This document shows positions 7,964 to 15,918 of a DNA stretch of 64,000 nucleotides, piece after piece. The notes beneath the pieces are model-generated. The model ran no database searches. It saw only the letters and a program-made list of their open reading frames with translations, and had not been told where the DNA came from. Source of the stretch: Xanthomonas bonasiae (GTDB taxonomy: Bacteria; Pseudomonadota; Gammaproteobacteria; Xanthomonadales; Xanthomonadaceae). Location of the stretch: positions 1-64,000 of the forward strand of contig NZ_JAFIWB010000024.1 in assembly GCF_017163705.1 (NCBI RefSeq). The letters run 5' to 3'. How positions within the stretch are numbered: position 1 is the stretch's first letter; every line of letters starts with the position of its first letter. The position numbers and the translations under genes were made by a program.

Positions 7964-9463
7964 ATGCGTCGTAGCTTGTCCGGGTGTGCGCTGCTGGCCG
8001 CAGCGGTGGTGCCGCCGTGCGTGTCCGCCTACCAGGCCGAGCCGCTGCCTGCGGCACTGAGCGTGCTCACCGTGGACCGCTATGCCGACGACACCGCGCC
8101 GGGCTCGCTGCGCTGGGCGATCGCCACCGCCAACCTGGCGCCGGGCCGCCATCGCATCGAGATCGCCGCGGTGGGCCGGCCGCCGTACGTGATCCGGCCG
8201 GCGTCGCCGCTGCCGGAGATCAGGGGGCCGGTGCAGATCGTCGGCACTGCGCGCGACGTGGACGGGCAGTACATCGCCATCGACGGTTCGGCCTATGTGC
8301 GCGGCAAGGGCACCGAGGCGTGCCCCGGCGCGGAGAAGGGCCAGTTCGGCGCCAACGTGCGCACCACCACGCTGCCCGGGCTGGTGCTGCGCGATACCCA
8401 GGGCGTGGAACTGAGCGGCCTGGAGATCCGCAACTTCTGCATCGGCGTGCTGATCAACCGCGCCAGCGGCAACGAACTCCACGACAACCGCATCGTCGCC
8501 AACAAGGGCGGCGCCGGGGTGATGCTGACCGGCGACGACGGCAGCGGCCAGTCCACCGCCACCAGCACCGTGCACAACCGCATCGTGCGCAACGAGTTCC
8601 TCGACAACGGCGACGGGCTGGAGCTGACCCGCGGCGCCGCATGGAACCTGGTGGCCGACAACCTGTTCCGCTCCACCGACGCCAACCCGGAGCCGTCGCA
8701 GGGCATCGAGATCCTGTGGGGCAACGACAACAGCGTGCTGCGCAACCGCTTCGAGAACTACTCCGACGGGCTGCAGATCAACTGGGGCAATCGCAACACC
8801 ATCGCCGCCAATACCTTCACCGGCAATTCGATCGGGGTCAGCATCAGCGGCCGCGGCAACGTCGTCGACGGCAACACCCTCAGCGGCAACGGCATCGGCA
8901 TCGCGGTCCGCCCGCAGCCGCGCAGCGAGGCCAACCGCTTCACCGCCAACCTGCTGTCCGGCAACGGCCTGAAGATCGAGCGCTGCCAGGCCGGCGGCGC
9001 CTGCGTGCCGGGGCAGCCGCGCGGCGCGATCGTGTTCGGCGTGCCCGGCCTGGAACACGCCAGCTTCGTCGGCTCGCGCGGGATCGGCGTGGACACCGAC
9101 GCGTCCAAGCGCGCCAGGATCTGCGCCGCGGGCGAGAGCGCGGACTGCCAGCCGGCGCCCAACCATGGCCAGGCGCCGCCGCGGCTGCTGGCAGTGAGCG
9201 GCCAGCGCGAACTGCAGGGCGAGTTCGCCGGCACCCCGCGCAGCCGCTACACGGTGGAGCTGTTCGGCAACCGCGACGCCGGCAGCGACGAGGCCGAACG
9301 CTACCTCGGCCGGCTCGACGCGGTGGTGGATGGCGACGGCCATGCACGCTTCCGCTATCGCCTGCCGCCGGACAGCGCCGAGCTGGCCAATCTCACCGCC
9401 ACTGTCACCAGCGCCGACGGCGCGACCTCGCCGCTGAGCGCGCCGCTGGCGTTGCCGCGTTGA
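7964..9463 (+). CDS. quiC: Periplasmic parallel beta-helix protein, probable dehydroshikimate dehydratase QuiC
   Basis: 499 residues. A signal peptide (about residues 1-22, MRRSLSGCALLAAAVVPPCV) is followed by a PGSLRWAIATAN segment near residue 45, as in many beta-helix proteins. Parallel beta-helix rungs then run over roughly residues 150-330 (NRIVRNEFLDNGDGLELTRG, NTIAANTFTGNSIGVSISGR). An automatic annotation would read NosD-like. The order here, beta-helix protein - OprB-type porin - leader-bearing dehydroquinase, parallels the quinate genes quiBCXA of Acinetobacter. There QuiC dehydrates 3-dehydroshikimate to protocatechuate and its sequence resembled no other known protein when first reported. 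No other dehydroshikimate dehydratase is visible in the window, so QuiC is the best assignment. Start 7964 follows GGAG; ATG 7955 is an alternative. Confidence 0.7.
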   Translation: MRRSLSGCALLAAAVVPPCVSAYQAEPLPAALSVLTVDRYADDTAPGSLRWAIATANLAPGRHRIEIAAVGRPPYVIRPASPLPEIRGPVQIVGTARDVDGQYIAIDGSAYVRGKGTEACPGAEKGQFGANVRTTTLPGLVLRDTQGVELSGLEIRNFCIGVLINRASGNELHDNRIVANKGGAGVMLTGDDGSGQSTATSTVHNRIVRNEFLDNGDGLELTRGAAWNLVADNLFRSTDANPEPSQGIEILWGNDNSVLRNRFENYSDGLQINWGNRNTIAANTFTGNSIGVSISGRGNVVDGNTLSGNGIGIAVRPQPRSEANRFTANLLSGNGLKIERCQAGGACVPGQPRGAIVFGVPGLEHASFVGSRGIGVDTDASKRARICAAGESADCQPAPNHGQAPPRLLAVSGQRELQGEFAGTPRSRYTVELFGNRDAGSDEAERYLGRLDAVVDGDGHARFRYRLPPDSAELANLTATVTSADGATSPLSAPLALPR

Positions 9464-9501
9464 GCGCCATGACCCTGCTTCCGCCCAGCAAGAGTGTCCG
9501 C

Positions 9502-10797
9502 ATGTCCGCATCGCCGCCTCCATCCCGCCTGCTGCTCGTCGCCGTGCTGCTGGCGCTGCCCGCCGCGGCCGCCGCGCAGTCCGCAGCCAACGCCTACGCC
9601 GGCAACACCCTCACCGGCGATTGGGGCGGCACGCGCAGCGCCTGGGCTGCGAACGGGGTCAGCGTCCGCGGCGACTACGTCGGCGAAGCGCTGGGCGTGA
9701 CCGACGGCGGCTACGGCCGCACTGGCGCGCGCTATGCGCAGCAGGTGCGGCTGGGGCTGGACCTGGACATGGGCAAGCTGGCCGGCTGGGAGGGCGGCAC
9801 CTTCCGCTTCACCCTCAACGACCGCCGCGGCCGCAGCACGTCGGTGGACCTGATCGGCAACCGCTTCCCGGTGCAGGAGGCCTATGGCGGCCAGTACACG
9901 CGCCTGTCCGAATTCAGCTACGACCAGAAGTTCGCCAGCGGCACCTACCTCAAGCTCGGCTACTACGCGATGGGCAACCAGTTCGGCCTGCTCGGCGCCG
10001 GCACCAGTTTCGTCAATGCCGCGTTCTGCGCGCATCCGCTGGCGATGTCCGGCAACAGCGGCTGGTACAACTATCCGGTCGCGCGCTGGGGCGGCGAAGT
10101 GGCGCAGCAAATGAGCCCGGCGCTGAACCTGCGCGTGGGCGGCTTCCAGGTCAATCCGAACCTGGCCGGCGACAACGTGCACAACGCGTTCCGCCCGTTC
10201 GTCGGCGGCACCACCGGCACGCTGTTTCCGGTCGAGCTGACCTGGACCCCGGGCAAGGGCACGCGCCATGCCGGCGTGTACAAGCTCGGCGGCTATTACG
10301 ATTCCTCGCGCGTGGCGCGCAAGGGCCTGGACAGCAGCGACACCACCGGCCGCCATGGCGCCTACCTGCTGGCCGAGCAGAAGCTGTACAGCGAGGCGGC
10401 CGATCCGGCGCGCGGCTTCAGCGTGTTCGGCGAATACATGCAGTCCGACCGCGCCACCGCGCAGATCCGCCGCTGGTACGCGCTGGGCGGCATCTACCAG
10501 GGCATCGGCGCGCGCAGCCAGGACCGCATCGCGCTGGGCTATGTCGGCGGCGACATCAACCGCACGCTGGTGGATGCGCGCCGCGCGTCGCTGGCGGACG
10601 CCGGGGTGCCGGCGGATTCGCCGCTGTACGCGTTGAGCGGGGCGGAGGAACTGTACGAGCTGTCCTACAGCGCCCAGATCACGCCGTGGCTGATGCTGCG
10701 CCCGGATGTGCAGTACGTGGTCAATCCCGGCACCTTCTCCTACCGCCAGACCGACAACGCCTGGGTGGTCGGCCTGCAGGCCAAGGTCACGTTCTGA
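9502..10797 (+). CDS. quiX: OprB-type carbohydrate-selective outer-membrane porin (QuiX-like)
   Basis: 431 residues with a signal peptide (residues 1-27, LLLVAVLLALPAAAAAQS). The mature N-terminus TLTGDWGGTRSAWAANGVSV is the classic opening of OprB porins. Beta-barrel repeats end in a terminal Phe (VVGLQAKVTF), the usual outer-membrane assembly signal. It lies 38 bp after quiC and 62 bp before quiB, so probably in one transcript. By analogy with QuiX of Acinetobacter it would admit quinate or shikimate; the substrate is inferred. An ATG at 9469 would add 11 residues. Confidence 0.82.
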   Translation: MSASPPPSRLLLVAVLLALPAAAAAQSAANAYAGNTLTGDWGGTRSAWAANGVSVRGDYVGEALGVTDGGYGRTGARYAQQVRLGLDLDMGKLAGWEGGTFRFTLNDRRGRSTSVDLIGNRFPVQEAYGGQYTRLSEFSYDQKFASGTYLKLGYYAMGNQFGLLGAGTSFVNAAFCAHPLAMSGNSGWYNYPVARWGGEVAQQMSPALNLRVGGFQVNPNLAGDNVHNAFRPFVGGTTGTLFPVELTWTPGKGTRHAGVYKLGGYYDSSRVARKGLDSSDTTGRHGAYLLAEQKLYSEAADPARGFSVFGEYMQSDRATAQIRRWYALGGIYQGIGARSQDRIALGYVGGDINRTLVDARRASLADAGVPADSPLYALSGAEELYELSYSAQITPWLMLRPDVQYVVNPGTFSYRQTDNAWVVGLQAKVTF

Positions 10798-10859
10798 TGC
10801 GTGCCGGCGCTTTCCGGCGCGCCGCGCTGCGCGCTCCGTCGTTTCCACGAGGTGTTCCG

Positions 10860-11744
10860 ATGACCATGTCCCTGTCGCGCGTTTTCGTTGCCGCCCTGGC
10901 CGGCGTGTTGCTGCTGGCCGCACTGCCGGTGTCGGCGCAGTCCGCTGCGGCGGCAACGCCGTTGCCGGCGACCAAGGTGCTGGACGTGCGCGGTGTGCGC
11001 ATCGGCGAGGGCGCGCCCAAGACCATCGTGCCGATCACCGCCACCACGGCCGACGAGGCGCTGGCGCAGGCCGCGCGCATCGCCGCCAACGCCGATACCG
11101 ATATCGCAGAGTGGCGCATCGATTACCTGGACAACGCGCTCGACGGCAAGGCGCTGGCGCGGCTGGGGCCGCAGGTCGCCAGGGCCCTGCACGGCAAGCC
11201 GCTGCTGCTGACCTTCCGCACCAAGGCCGAGGGTGGCGCCAGGCCGATCGCCGATGCCGACTACGGCACGCTCTATGCGACGCTGCTGCAGGCCCGCTTC
11301 GCCGACCTGCTGGACGTGGAGATGTTCCGCGATGCGGCGGTGGTGCAGGCGCTGGTCGCGCAGGCGCACGCGGCCGGCGTGTCCGTGGTCATGTCCAGCC
11401 ACGACTTCCAGCGCACGCCCGACACCGCCGAGATCGTCGCGCGCCTGCAGCGCCAGCAGGCGCTGGGCGCGGACGTGCTGAAGATCGCGGTGATGCCGCA
11501 CGACGCCGGCGACGTGCTCAAGCTGCTCGACGCGACCTGGCAGCTGCGCCGCAGCAGCGACCGTCCGCTGCTGACCATGGCGATGGGCGGCACCGGCGTG
11601 GTCTCGCGCCTGTCCGGCGAGACCTTCGGCCAGGCGATGACCTTCGGCATGCTCGGCAAGGCGTCCGCGCCGGGGCAGGTCGAGGTCGGCCGCCTGCGCG
11701 AAGTGCTCGACACGATCCACCAGGCCGCCAGCGCCGCGCGCTGA
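10860..11744 (+). CDS. quiB: Exported type I 3-dehydroquinate dehydratase (catabolic, QuiB-like)
   Basis: 294 residues. It is a type I (Schiff-base) dehydroquinase with the catalytic His in MSSHDFQRTP, the Lys in VLKIAVMP and the substrate-contact Glu/Arg in AEWRIDYLD. The C-terminal MGGTGVVSRLSGETFGQAMT substrate loop is intact. Unlike cytoplasmic AroD it carries a signal peptide of about 26 residues (VFVAALAGVLLLAALPVSAQ), which places the enzyme in the periplasm. There it would convert 3-dehydroquinate made by QuiA into 3-dehydroshikimate for QuiC. The same leader fusion is described for Acinetobacter QuiB. Ribosome site GAGG precedes the ATG. Confidence 0.9.
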   Translation: MTMSLSRVFVAALAGVLLLAALPVSAQSAAAATPLPATKVLDVRGVRIGEGAPKTIVPITATTADEALAQAARIAANADTDIAEWRIDYLDNALDGKALARLGPQVARALHGKPLLLTFRTKAEGGARPIADADYGTLYATLLQARFADLLDVEMFRDAAVVQALVAQAHAAGVSVVMSSHDFQRTPDTAEIVARLQRQQALGADVLKIAVMPHDAGDVLKLLDATWQLRRSSDRPLLTMAMGGTGVVSRLSGETFGQAMTFGMLGKASAPGQVEVGRLREVLDTIHQAASAAR

Positions 11745-11772
11745 GCCGGCGCCGCCACCCAGGAATCCCGCC

Positions 11773-13083
11773 ATGAGCCATGCCGCCGCCGCGCCTTCCT
11801 CCGTCGTGCTCGAACGCATGAGCGGCTTCCAGTGGGTCGCCATCGCGATCTGCGTGCTGCTCAACATGCTCGACGGCTTCGACGTGATGGTGATGGCATT
11901 CACCGCGCCGCACATCTCCGGCGACTGGCAGCTGTCGGGCAAGGCGCTGGGGCTGCTGCTCAGCGCCGGCCTGGTCGGGATGGCGGTGGGGTCGCTGTTC
12001 CTGGCGCCGCTGGCCGACCGCATCGGCCGGCGCGCGGTGATCCTGTGGTGCCTGGGCATCCTGACCGCCGGCATGGGCCTGTCGGTGCTGGCGCAGGGGC
12101 CGTGGCAACTCGGGCTGCTGCGCGTGTTCACCGGCGTCGGCATCGGCGGCATGCTGGCCAGCGTCGGCGTGATCACCGCCGAGTACGCCGACGCCAAGTG
12201 GCGCAGCACCGCGGTGGCGCTGCAGGCGACCGGCTATCCGATCGGCGCCACCCTGGGCGGGCTGATCGCCGCATTCGTGCTCGAGCGCTGGAGCTGGCAT
12301 GCGGTGTTCCTGCTCGGCGCGGCGGCCTCGCTGCTGTGCGTGCCGCTGGTGCTGCGCTGGCTGCCGGAATCGCTGGACTTCCTGGTGACGCGGCGCCCGC
12401 CCGGCGCGCTGGCCCGGCTCAATGCGCTGTTGGCGCGGATGCGGATGGCGCCGCTGGCCGCACTGCCGCCGCTGGCGGTGCGCGCCAGCGGCGACAAGCA
12501 GGGCTACGCGGCGCTGTTCGTCGGCCCGCTGCGGCGGCCGGCGCTGCTGATCGCGCTGGCGTTCTTCCTGCATATGTTCGCGTTCTATTTCGTGCTGAGC
12601 TGGACGCCGAAATTGCTGGTGGCCGCTGGCGTTTCGGCGCAGCAGGGCATCACCGGCGGGGTGCTGCTGAACCTGGGCGGCATCGTCGGCGGCAGCCTGT
12701 TCGGCTGGTTGGCGTCGCGCCTGCCGCTGTCGCGCCTGACCAGCGTCAGCCTGTTGCTGGCCGGATTGGGCATGGTGCTGTTCGCCGGCTTCAACACCCG
12801 GCTCGGTATCGCCTTCCCGGTGGCGTTCGTGATCGGCGCGGCGCTGTTCGCGGCGATGGCCGGTCTGTACGCCACCGCGCCGGCGGTGTTCGCGCCGCAG
12901 GTGCGCAGCACCGGGCTGGGTTGGGCGATCGGCATCGGCCGGCTCGGCGCGATCCTGTCGCCGCTGACGGTGGGCCTGCTGGTCGATCGCGGTTGGTCGC
13001 CGTCGACGCTGTACGTGGTCTGCGCGGCGCCGCTGCTGCTGGCGGCCATGGTCTGCGCGATGCTGCAACGCAGCGCGCGCTGA
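11773..13083 (+). CDS. MFS aromatic-acid:proton symporter (AAHS family, PcaK-like)
   Basis: 436 residues and about 12 membrane helices. The family signature LDGFDVMVM follows helix 1, and the loop 2-3 motif ADRIGRRAVI is present. AAHS transporters import protocatechuate, 4-hydroxybenzoate, vanillate or similar acids with protons. It is the last gene of the qui operon (28 bp after quiB). Its likely job is to bring periplasmically formed protocatechuate into the cytoplasm for the pca enzymes; shikimate or quinate are alternatives. Confidence 0.88.
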   Translation: MSHAAAAPSSVVLERMSGFQWVAIAICVLLNMLDGFDVMVMAFTAPHISGDWQLSGKALGLLLSAGLVGMAVGSLFLAPLADRIGRRAVILWCLGILTAGMGLSVLAQGPWQLGLLRVFTGVGIGGMLASVGVITAEYADAKWRSTAVALQATGYPIGATLGGLIAAFVLERWSWHAVFLLGAAASLLCVPLVLRWLPESLDFLVTRRPPGALARLNALLARMRMAPLAALPPLAVRASGDKQGYAALFVGPLRRPALLIALAFFLHMFAFYFVLSWTPKLLVAAGVSAQQGITGGVLLNLGGIVGGSLFGWLASRLPLSRLTSVSLLLAGLGMVLFAGFNTRLGIAFPVAFVIGAALFAAMAGLYATAPAVFAPQVRSTGLGWAIGIGRLGAILSPLTVGLLVDRGWSPSTLYVVCAAPLLLAAMVCAMLQRSAR

Positions 13084-13471
13084 GCCGGGCGCCGGCGCGC
13101 AGCGAGAAGGCACGAGGACGCGGCCGCCGAATGCTGCAATGCAGCTTGCGATAATACTTATGATCAATAACTATTATTGAAAGTAACAGAAGCGTGCGGC
13201 CCCCAATCCGGGTGCCGGCGCGGGACGGATCGGAACAGGGCGCTCGGCGCCGTTGCGAAGCCGCGATATCCATGGCGTGTGGTCGGATCCGGGAGGATGC
13301 GTCGTATGCAGCAGCGAGGCAGTGCGTCGTTCTTGCCGGCCGTGCCGGCGCCCGCAGCGCGGGCCGCGCACGGTGCCGCTGCGCCGTGCGGCGGTGCGCC
13401 GGCGCCGGCCGAGCCCGGCGAACGCCTGCGCTATGCTGTGCGCACCGCTTCCCCTGCACGGCGCACCGCCC
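13084..13471. promoter_or_regulatory. Long leader with an AT-rich palindrome, candidate MarR operator
   Basis: No gene is supported in these 388 bases. In an otherwise GC-rich sequence, 13149-13190 is strikingly AT-rich and holds the perfect palindrome CAATAACTATTATTG (13165-13179, arms of 6 with CTA centre). MarR proteins bind such palindromes, so this is a candidate operator for the downstream regulator and hydroxycinnamate operon. A leader of 250-300 bases would then precede the MarR start. Confidence 0.5.
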
Positions 13472-13951
13472 TTGAGCAACACGCAACTTCCCGACAGCAG
13501 CGCACCGGCCGAATCGATCGACCAGGCCCGGCTGACCCGGCTGCTCGGCTTCCGGCTGACCCGGACCGAATTGCAGATCCGGCGGATGTTCCTGGAGTGC
13601 GTGCGCGACTACGACCTGAAGCCGGTCGACTTCTCGGTGCTGGTGCTGGTGGATGCGAACAGCGGCGCCAACCAGCGCCAGCTCGCCGAAGTGCTGGATG
13701 TCTCCCCGCCCAACCTGGCGATCGTGATCGCGCGGCTGATCAAGCGCCGGCTGCTGCGCCAGGTGCGCGGACGCCAGGACCGGCGCATGCAGCATCTGCA
13801 TCTGACCGCGACCGGCAAGGCATTGCTGGACGAGGCCGAGGCGGCGGTGCAGCGGATGGAAGCGCAACTGCTAGACGCGCTGGGCGCGTCCGCAGGGCGC
13901 TCGCTGCTGCGTGCGCTCGACCTGCTCGGCAGGATCGCACCGACGACCTGA
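13472..13951 (+). CDS. MarR family regulator of hydroxycinnamate catabolism
   Basis: 159 residues if the TTG at 13472 starts the protein (LSNTQLPDSSAP); an in-frame ATG at 13433 would add 13 residues. Neither has a strong ribosome site, so the start is uncertain. The winged-helix core is clear: ANQRQLAEVLDVSPPNLAIV as recognition region and the wing RQVRGRQDRRMQHLHLTATG. Comparable MarR proteins (HcaR, CouR, FerR) are repressors released by hydroxycinnamoyl-CoA thioesters. Its place ahead of the ech/ferA genes supports that role by inference. Confidence 0.85.
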   Translation: MSNTQLPDSSAPAESIDQARLTRLLGFRLTRTELQIRRMFLECVRDYDLKPVDFSVLVLVDANSGANQRQLAEVLDVSPPNLAIVIARLIKRRLLRQVRGRQDRRMQHLHLTATGKALLDEAEAAVQRMEAQLLDALGASAGRSLLRALDLLGRIAPTT

Positions 13952-14088
13952 TCCTCGCGGCGCCTGCGCGCCGCTCCGCCGCATCCCGCTCCACGCCGCC
14001 GGATTCCCCGGCCGGCGCGTGCAGCGCGTGCGGCGTTCGTCTCCCCCCCGCGCTCGGCCGTTCCATCCTGTCCAGGAGAACCCTCGCC

Positions 14089-15096
14089 GTGAGTCGCATG
14101 CCCGTCGCTGTCACCGCAATGCCGCGTCCGCGGCACCTCGCCTTCGCCCTCCTGCTCTCGCTCGCCGCTACCCCGGCCTGGGCGCAGAGCGTGCCGCAGA
14201 CCGTGCAGCTGACCAACGGGCTGAACACCGGCGGCACCAGTTTCCTGGATGGCTTCACCCGCACCGAGCCAGGCTGGGCGATCGTGCAGTACGCACGCTA
14301 TACGCATCTGGATGCGATCGAAGACGCGCACGGCGACGACGTGCCGGCGTTCCGCGGCACCGACATCGGCTCCACGCTGCTGCTGACCCAGTTCGCCTAC
14401 GCGACGCGGTACAAGCTGTTCGGCGGCGTGTTCGGCCTCAACGCGCTGGTGCCGCTGGTCAATCTCGACGCCGCGTTCGCGGCCGACAGCCCGGCACGGC
14501 TGCGCGACAACGGCTTCGGCCTCGGCGACATCACCTTCGGTCCGTATCTGCAGATGCTGCCGACGATCCGCGACGGGCGGCCGGTGTTCGTCCAGCGCTT
14601 CGAGTTCGACGCGATCGCGCCGGTCGGGAAATTCGATCGCGACCGCGATCTCAACCAGAGCTCGGGCTATTGGTCGCTGATCCCGAGCTGGGCGTTCACC
14701 GTGTTGCCCACGCCGCAGTGGGAACTCAGCGCGCGCCTGAACTACGTCTACAACTTCCGCGCCGACAAGGCCGCCAACCCACCGCAACTGGACGGTTTCA
14801 CGTTCCGCAACGGCCAGGCCGGCGATGCGTTCTGGGTCAACTTCGCCAGTTCCTACGCGCTGACGCCCGCGTTCCGGCTGGGCGTGAACGGCTACTACCT
14901 CAAGCAGCTGCGCGACAACCGCACCAATGGCGAGCGCGTGGCCGACACCAAGCAGAGCCAGTTCTATCTCGGCCCCGGCGCGTCGTGGCGGATCGATGCG
15001 CACAACATGCTCAACGCCAATCTGTACCTGCCGGTGGAGGTGAAGAACGCCGCCTCCGGCAACAACGTCAACTTCCAGTACGTCCACGTGTTCTGA
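14089..15096 (+). CDS. Outer-membrane protein of the phenol-degradation MetA/SphA-like family
   Basis: 335 residues from GTG 14089, which has AGGAGA ten bases upstream; ATG 14098 is too far from it. A signal peptide ends at ATPAWAQS. The mature protein has the family opening LTNGLNTGGTSFLDGFTRTE, alternating beta-strand character and a terminal Phe (NVNFQYVHVF). Proteins of this family occur in aromatic-degradation clusters and are thought to be outer-membrane channels for hydrophobic phenolics. It is followed 16 bp later by the SDR gene. Confidence 0.8.
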   Translation: MSRMPVAVTAMPRPRHLAFALLLSLAATPAWAQSVPQTVQLTNGLNTGGTSFLDGFTRTEPGWAIVQYARYTHLDAIEDAHGDDVPAFRGTDIGSTLLLTQFAYATRYKLFGGVFGLNALVPLVNLDAAFAADSPARLRDNGFGLGDITFGPYLQMLPTIRDGRPVFVQRFEFDAIAPVGKFDRDRDLNQSSGYWSLIPSWAFTVLPTPQWELSARLNYVYNFRADKAANPPQLDGFTFRNGQAGDAFWVNFASSYALTPAFRLGVNGYYLKQLRDNRTNGERVADTKQSQFYLGPGASWRIDAHNMLNANLYLPVEVKNAASGNNVNFQYVHVF

Positions 15097-15112
15097 ACCG
15101 GATTTCGCTCTC

Positions 15113-15880
15113 ATGAACCTGCACAACAAGACCCTCGTAGTGACCGGCGTGGCCTCGGGCATCGGCGGCGAAGTGGCGCGGCTGGCACGCTTCCACGGCG
15201 CACGCGTGATCGGCGTGGACCGCAATCCGGTCAACATGACGCTGGACGGTTTCCACCAGGCCGACCTCGGCGATCCGGCCGCGATCGATGCGCTGGTCGC
15301 GCACTTGCCCGAACGCATCGACGCGCTGGCCAACATCGCCGGCGTGCCAGGCACCGCGCCGGTGGAGCTGGTGGCGAAGGTGAACTACCTGGGCCTGCGC
15401 CATCTCAGCCAGGCGCTGCTGCCGCGCATCGCCGCCGGCGGCAGCATCGTCAACGTCGCCTCGATCCTCGGCGCGGAATGGCCGCAGCGGCTTGACCTGC
15501 ATCGCGCATTGGCGCAGACCCCCGACTACGCCGCCGGCGAGCGCTGGCTGCAGGCGCATCCGGTGGCGCAGGCCACCTGCTACCAGTACTTCAAGGAAGC
15601 GCTGATCGTGTGGAGCGCGCTGCGTTCGCAGGACTGGTTCGCCGGCCACGACGTGCGCGTCAACAGCGTCGCGCCCGGCCCGGTGTTCACGCCGATCCTG
15701 GGCGATTTCGTGGCGATGCTCGGGCCGGAGCGGGTCCAGGCCGATGCGGGCAAGATGAAGCGCCCGGCCTATGCCGACGAGGTCGCCGAGGCGATCGTGT
15801 TCCTCGCCTCCGATGCCGCGCGCTGGATCAACGGCGTCAACCTGCCGGTGGATGGCGGCCTGGCCGCCACCGCGATCTGA
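15113..15880 (+). CDS. Short-chain dehydrogenase, coniferyl-alcohol dehydrogenase type
   Basis: 255 residues. The NAD-binding motif TGVASGIGGE and NIAGVPG are followed by the catalytic Ser (IVNVASILG) and Tyr/Lys pair in CYQYFKEAL. The unusually short spacing before NIAG and the long insert around residues 125-155 match the coniferyl-alcohol dehydrogenase (CalA) subgroup. That subgroup oxidises monolignols to aldehydes. In this operon the product would be oxidised to ferulate-type acids and passed to FerA. The substrate is inferred from sequence style and neighbours. Confidence 0.78.
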   Translation: MNLHNKTLVVTGVASGIGGEVARLARFHGARVIGVDRNPVNMTLDGFHQADLGDPAAIDALVAHLPERIDALANIAGVPGTAPVELVAKVNYLGLRHLSQALLPRIAAGGSIVNVASILGAEWPQRLDLHRALAQTPDYAAGERWLQAHPVAQATCYQYFKEALIVWSALRSQDWFAGHDVRVNSVAPGPVFTPILGDFVAMLGPERVQADAGKMKRPAYADEVAEAIVFLASDAARWINGVNLPVDGGLAATAI

Positions 15881-15918
15881 ACCTTCGTTCTCCCGTCCCT
15901 TTTCCGAGACCACGCACC

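Noticed and set aside
7964..9463. NosD-type copper-processing protein
   Set aside because: No nitrous oxide reductase or other nos gene is present, and the neighbours are all quinate genes.
15113..15880. Fatty-acid FabG-type reductase
   Set aside because: The insert and CYQYFKEAL context fit coniferyl-alcohol dehydrogenases better, and the operon is for phenolics.
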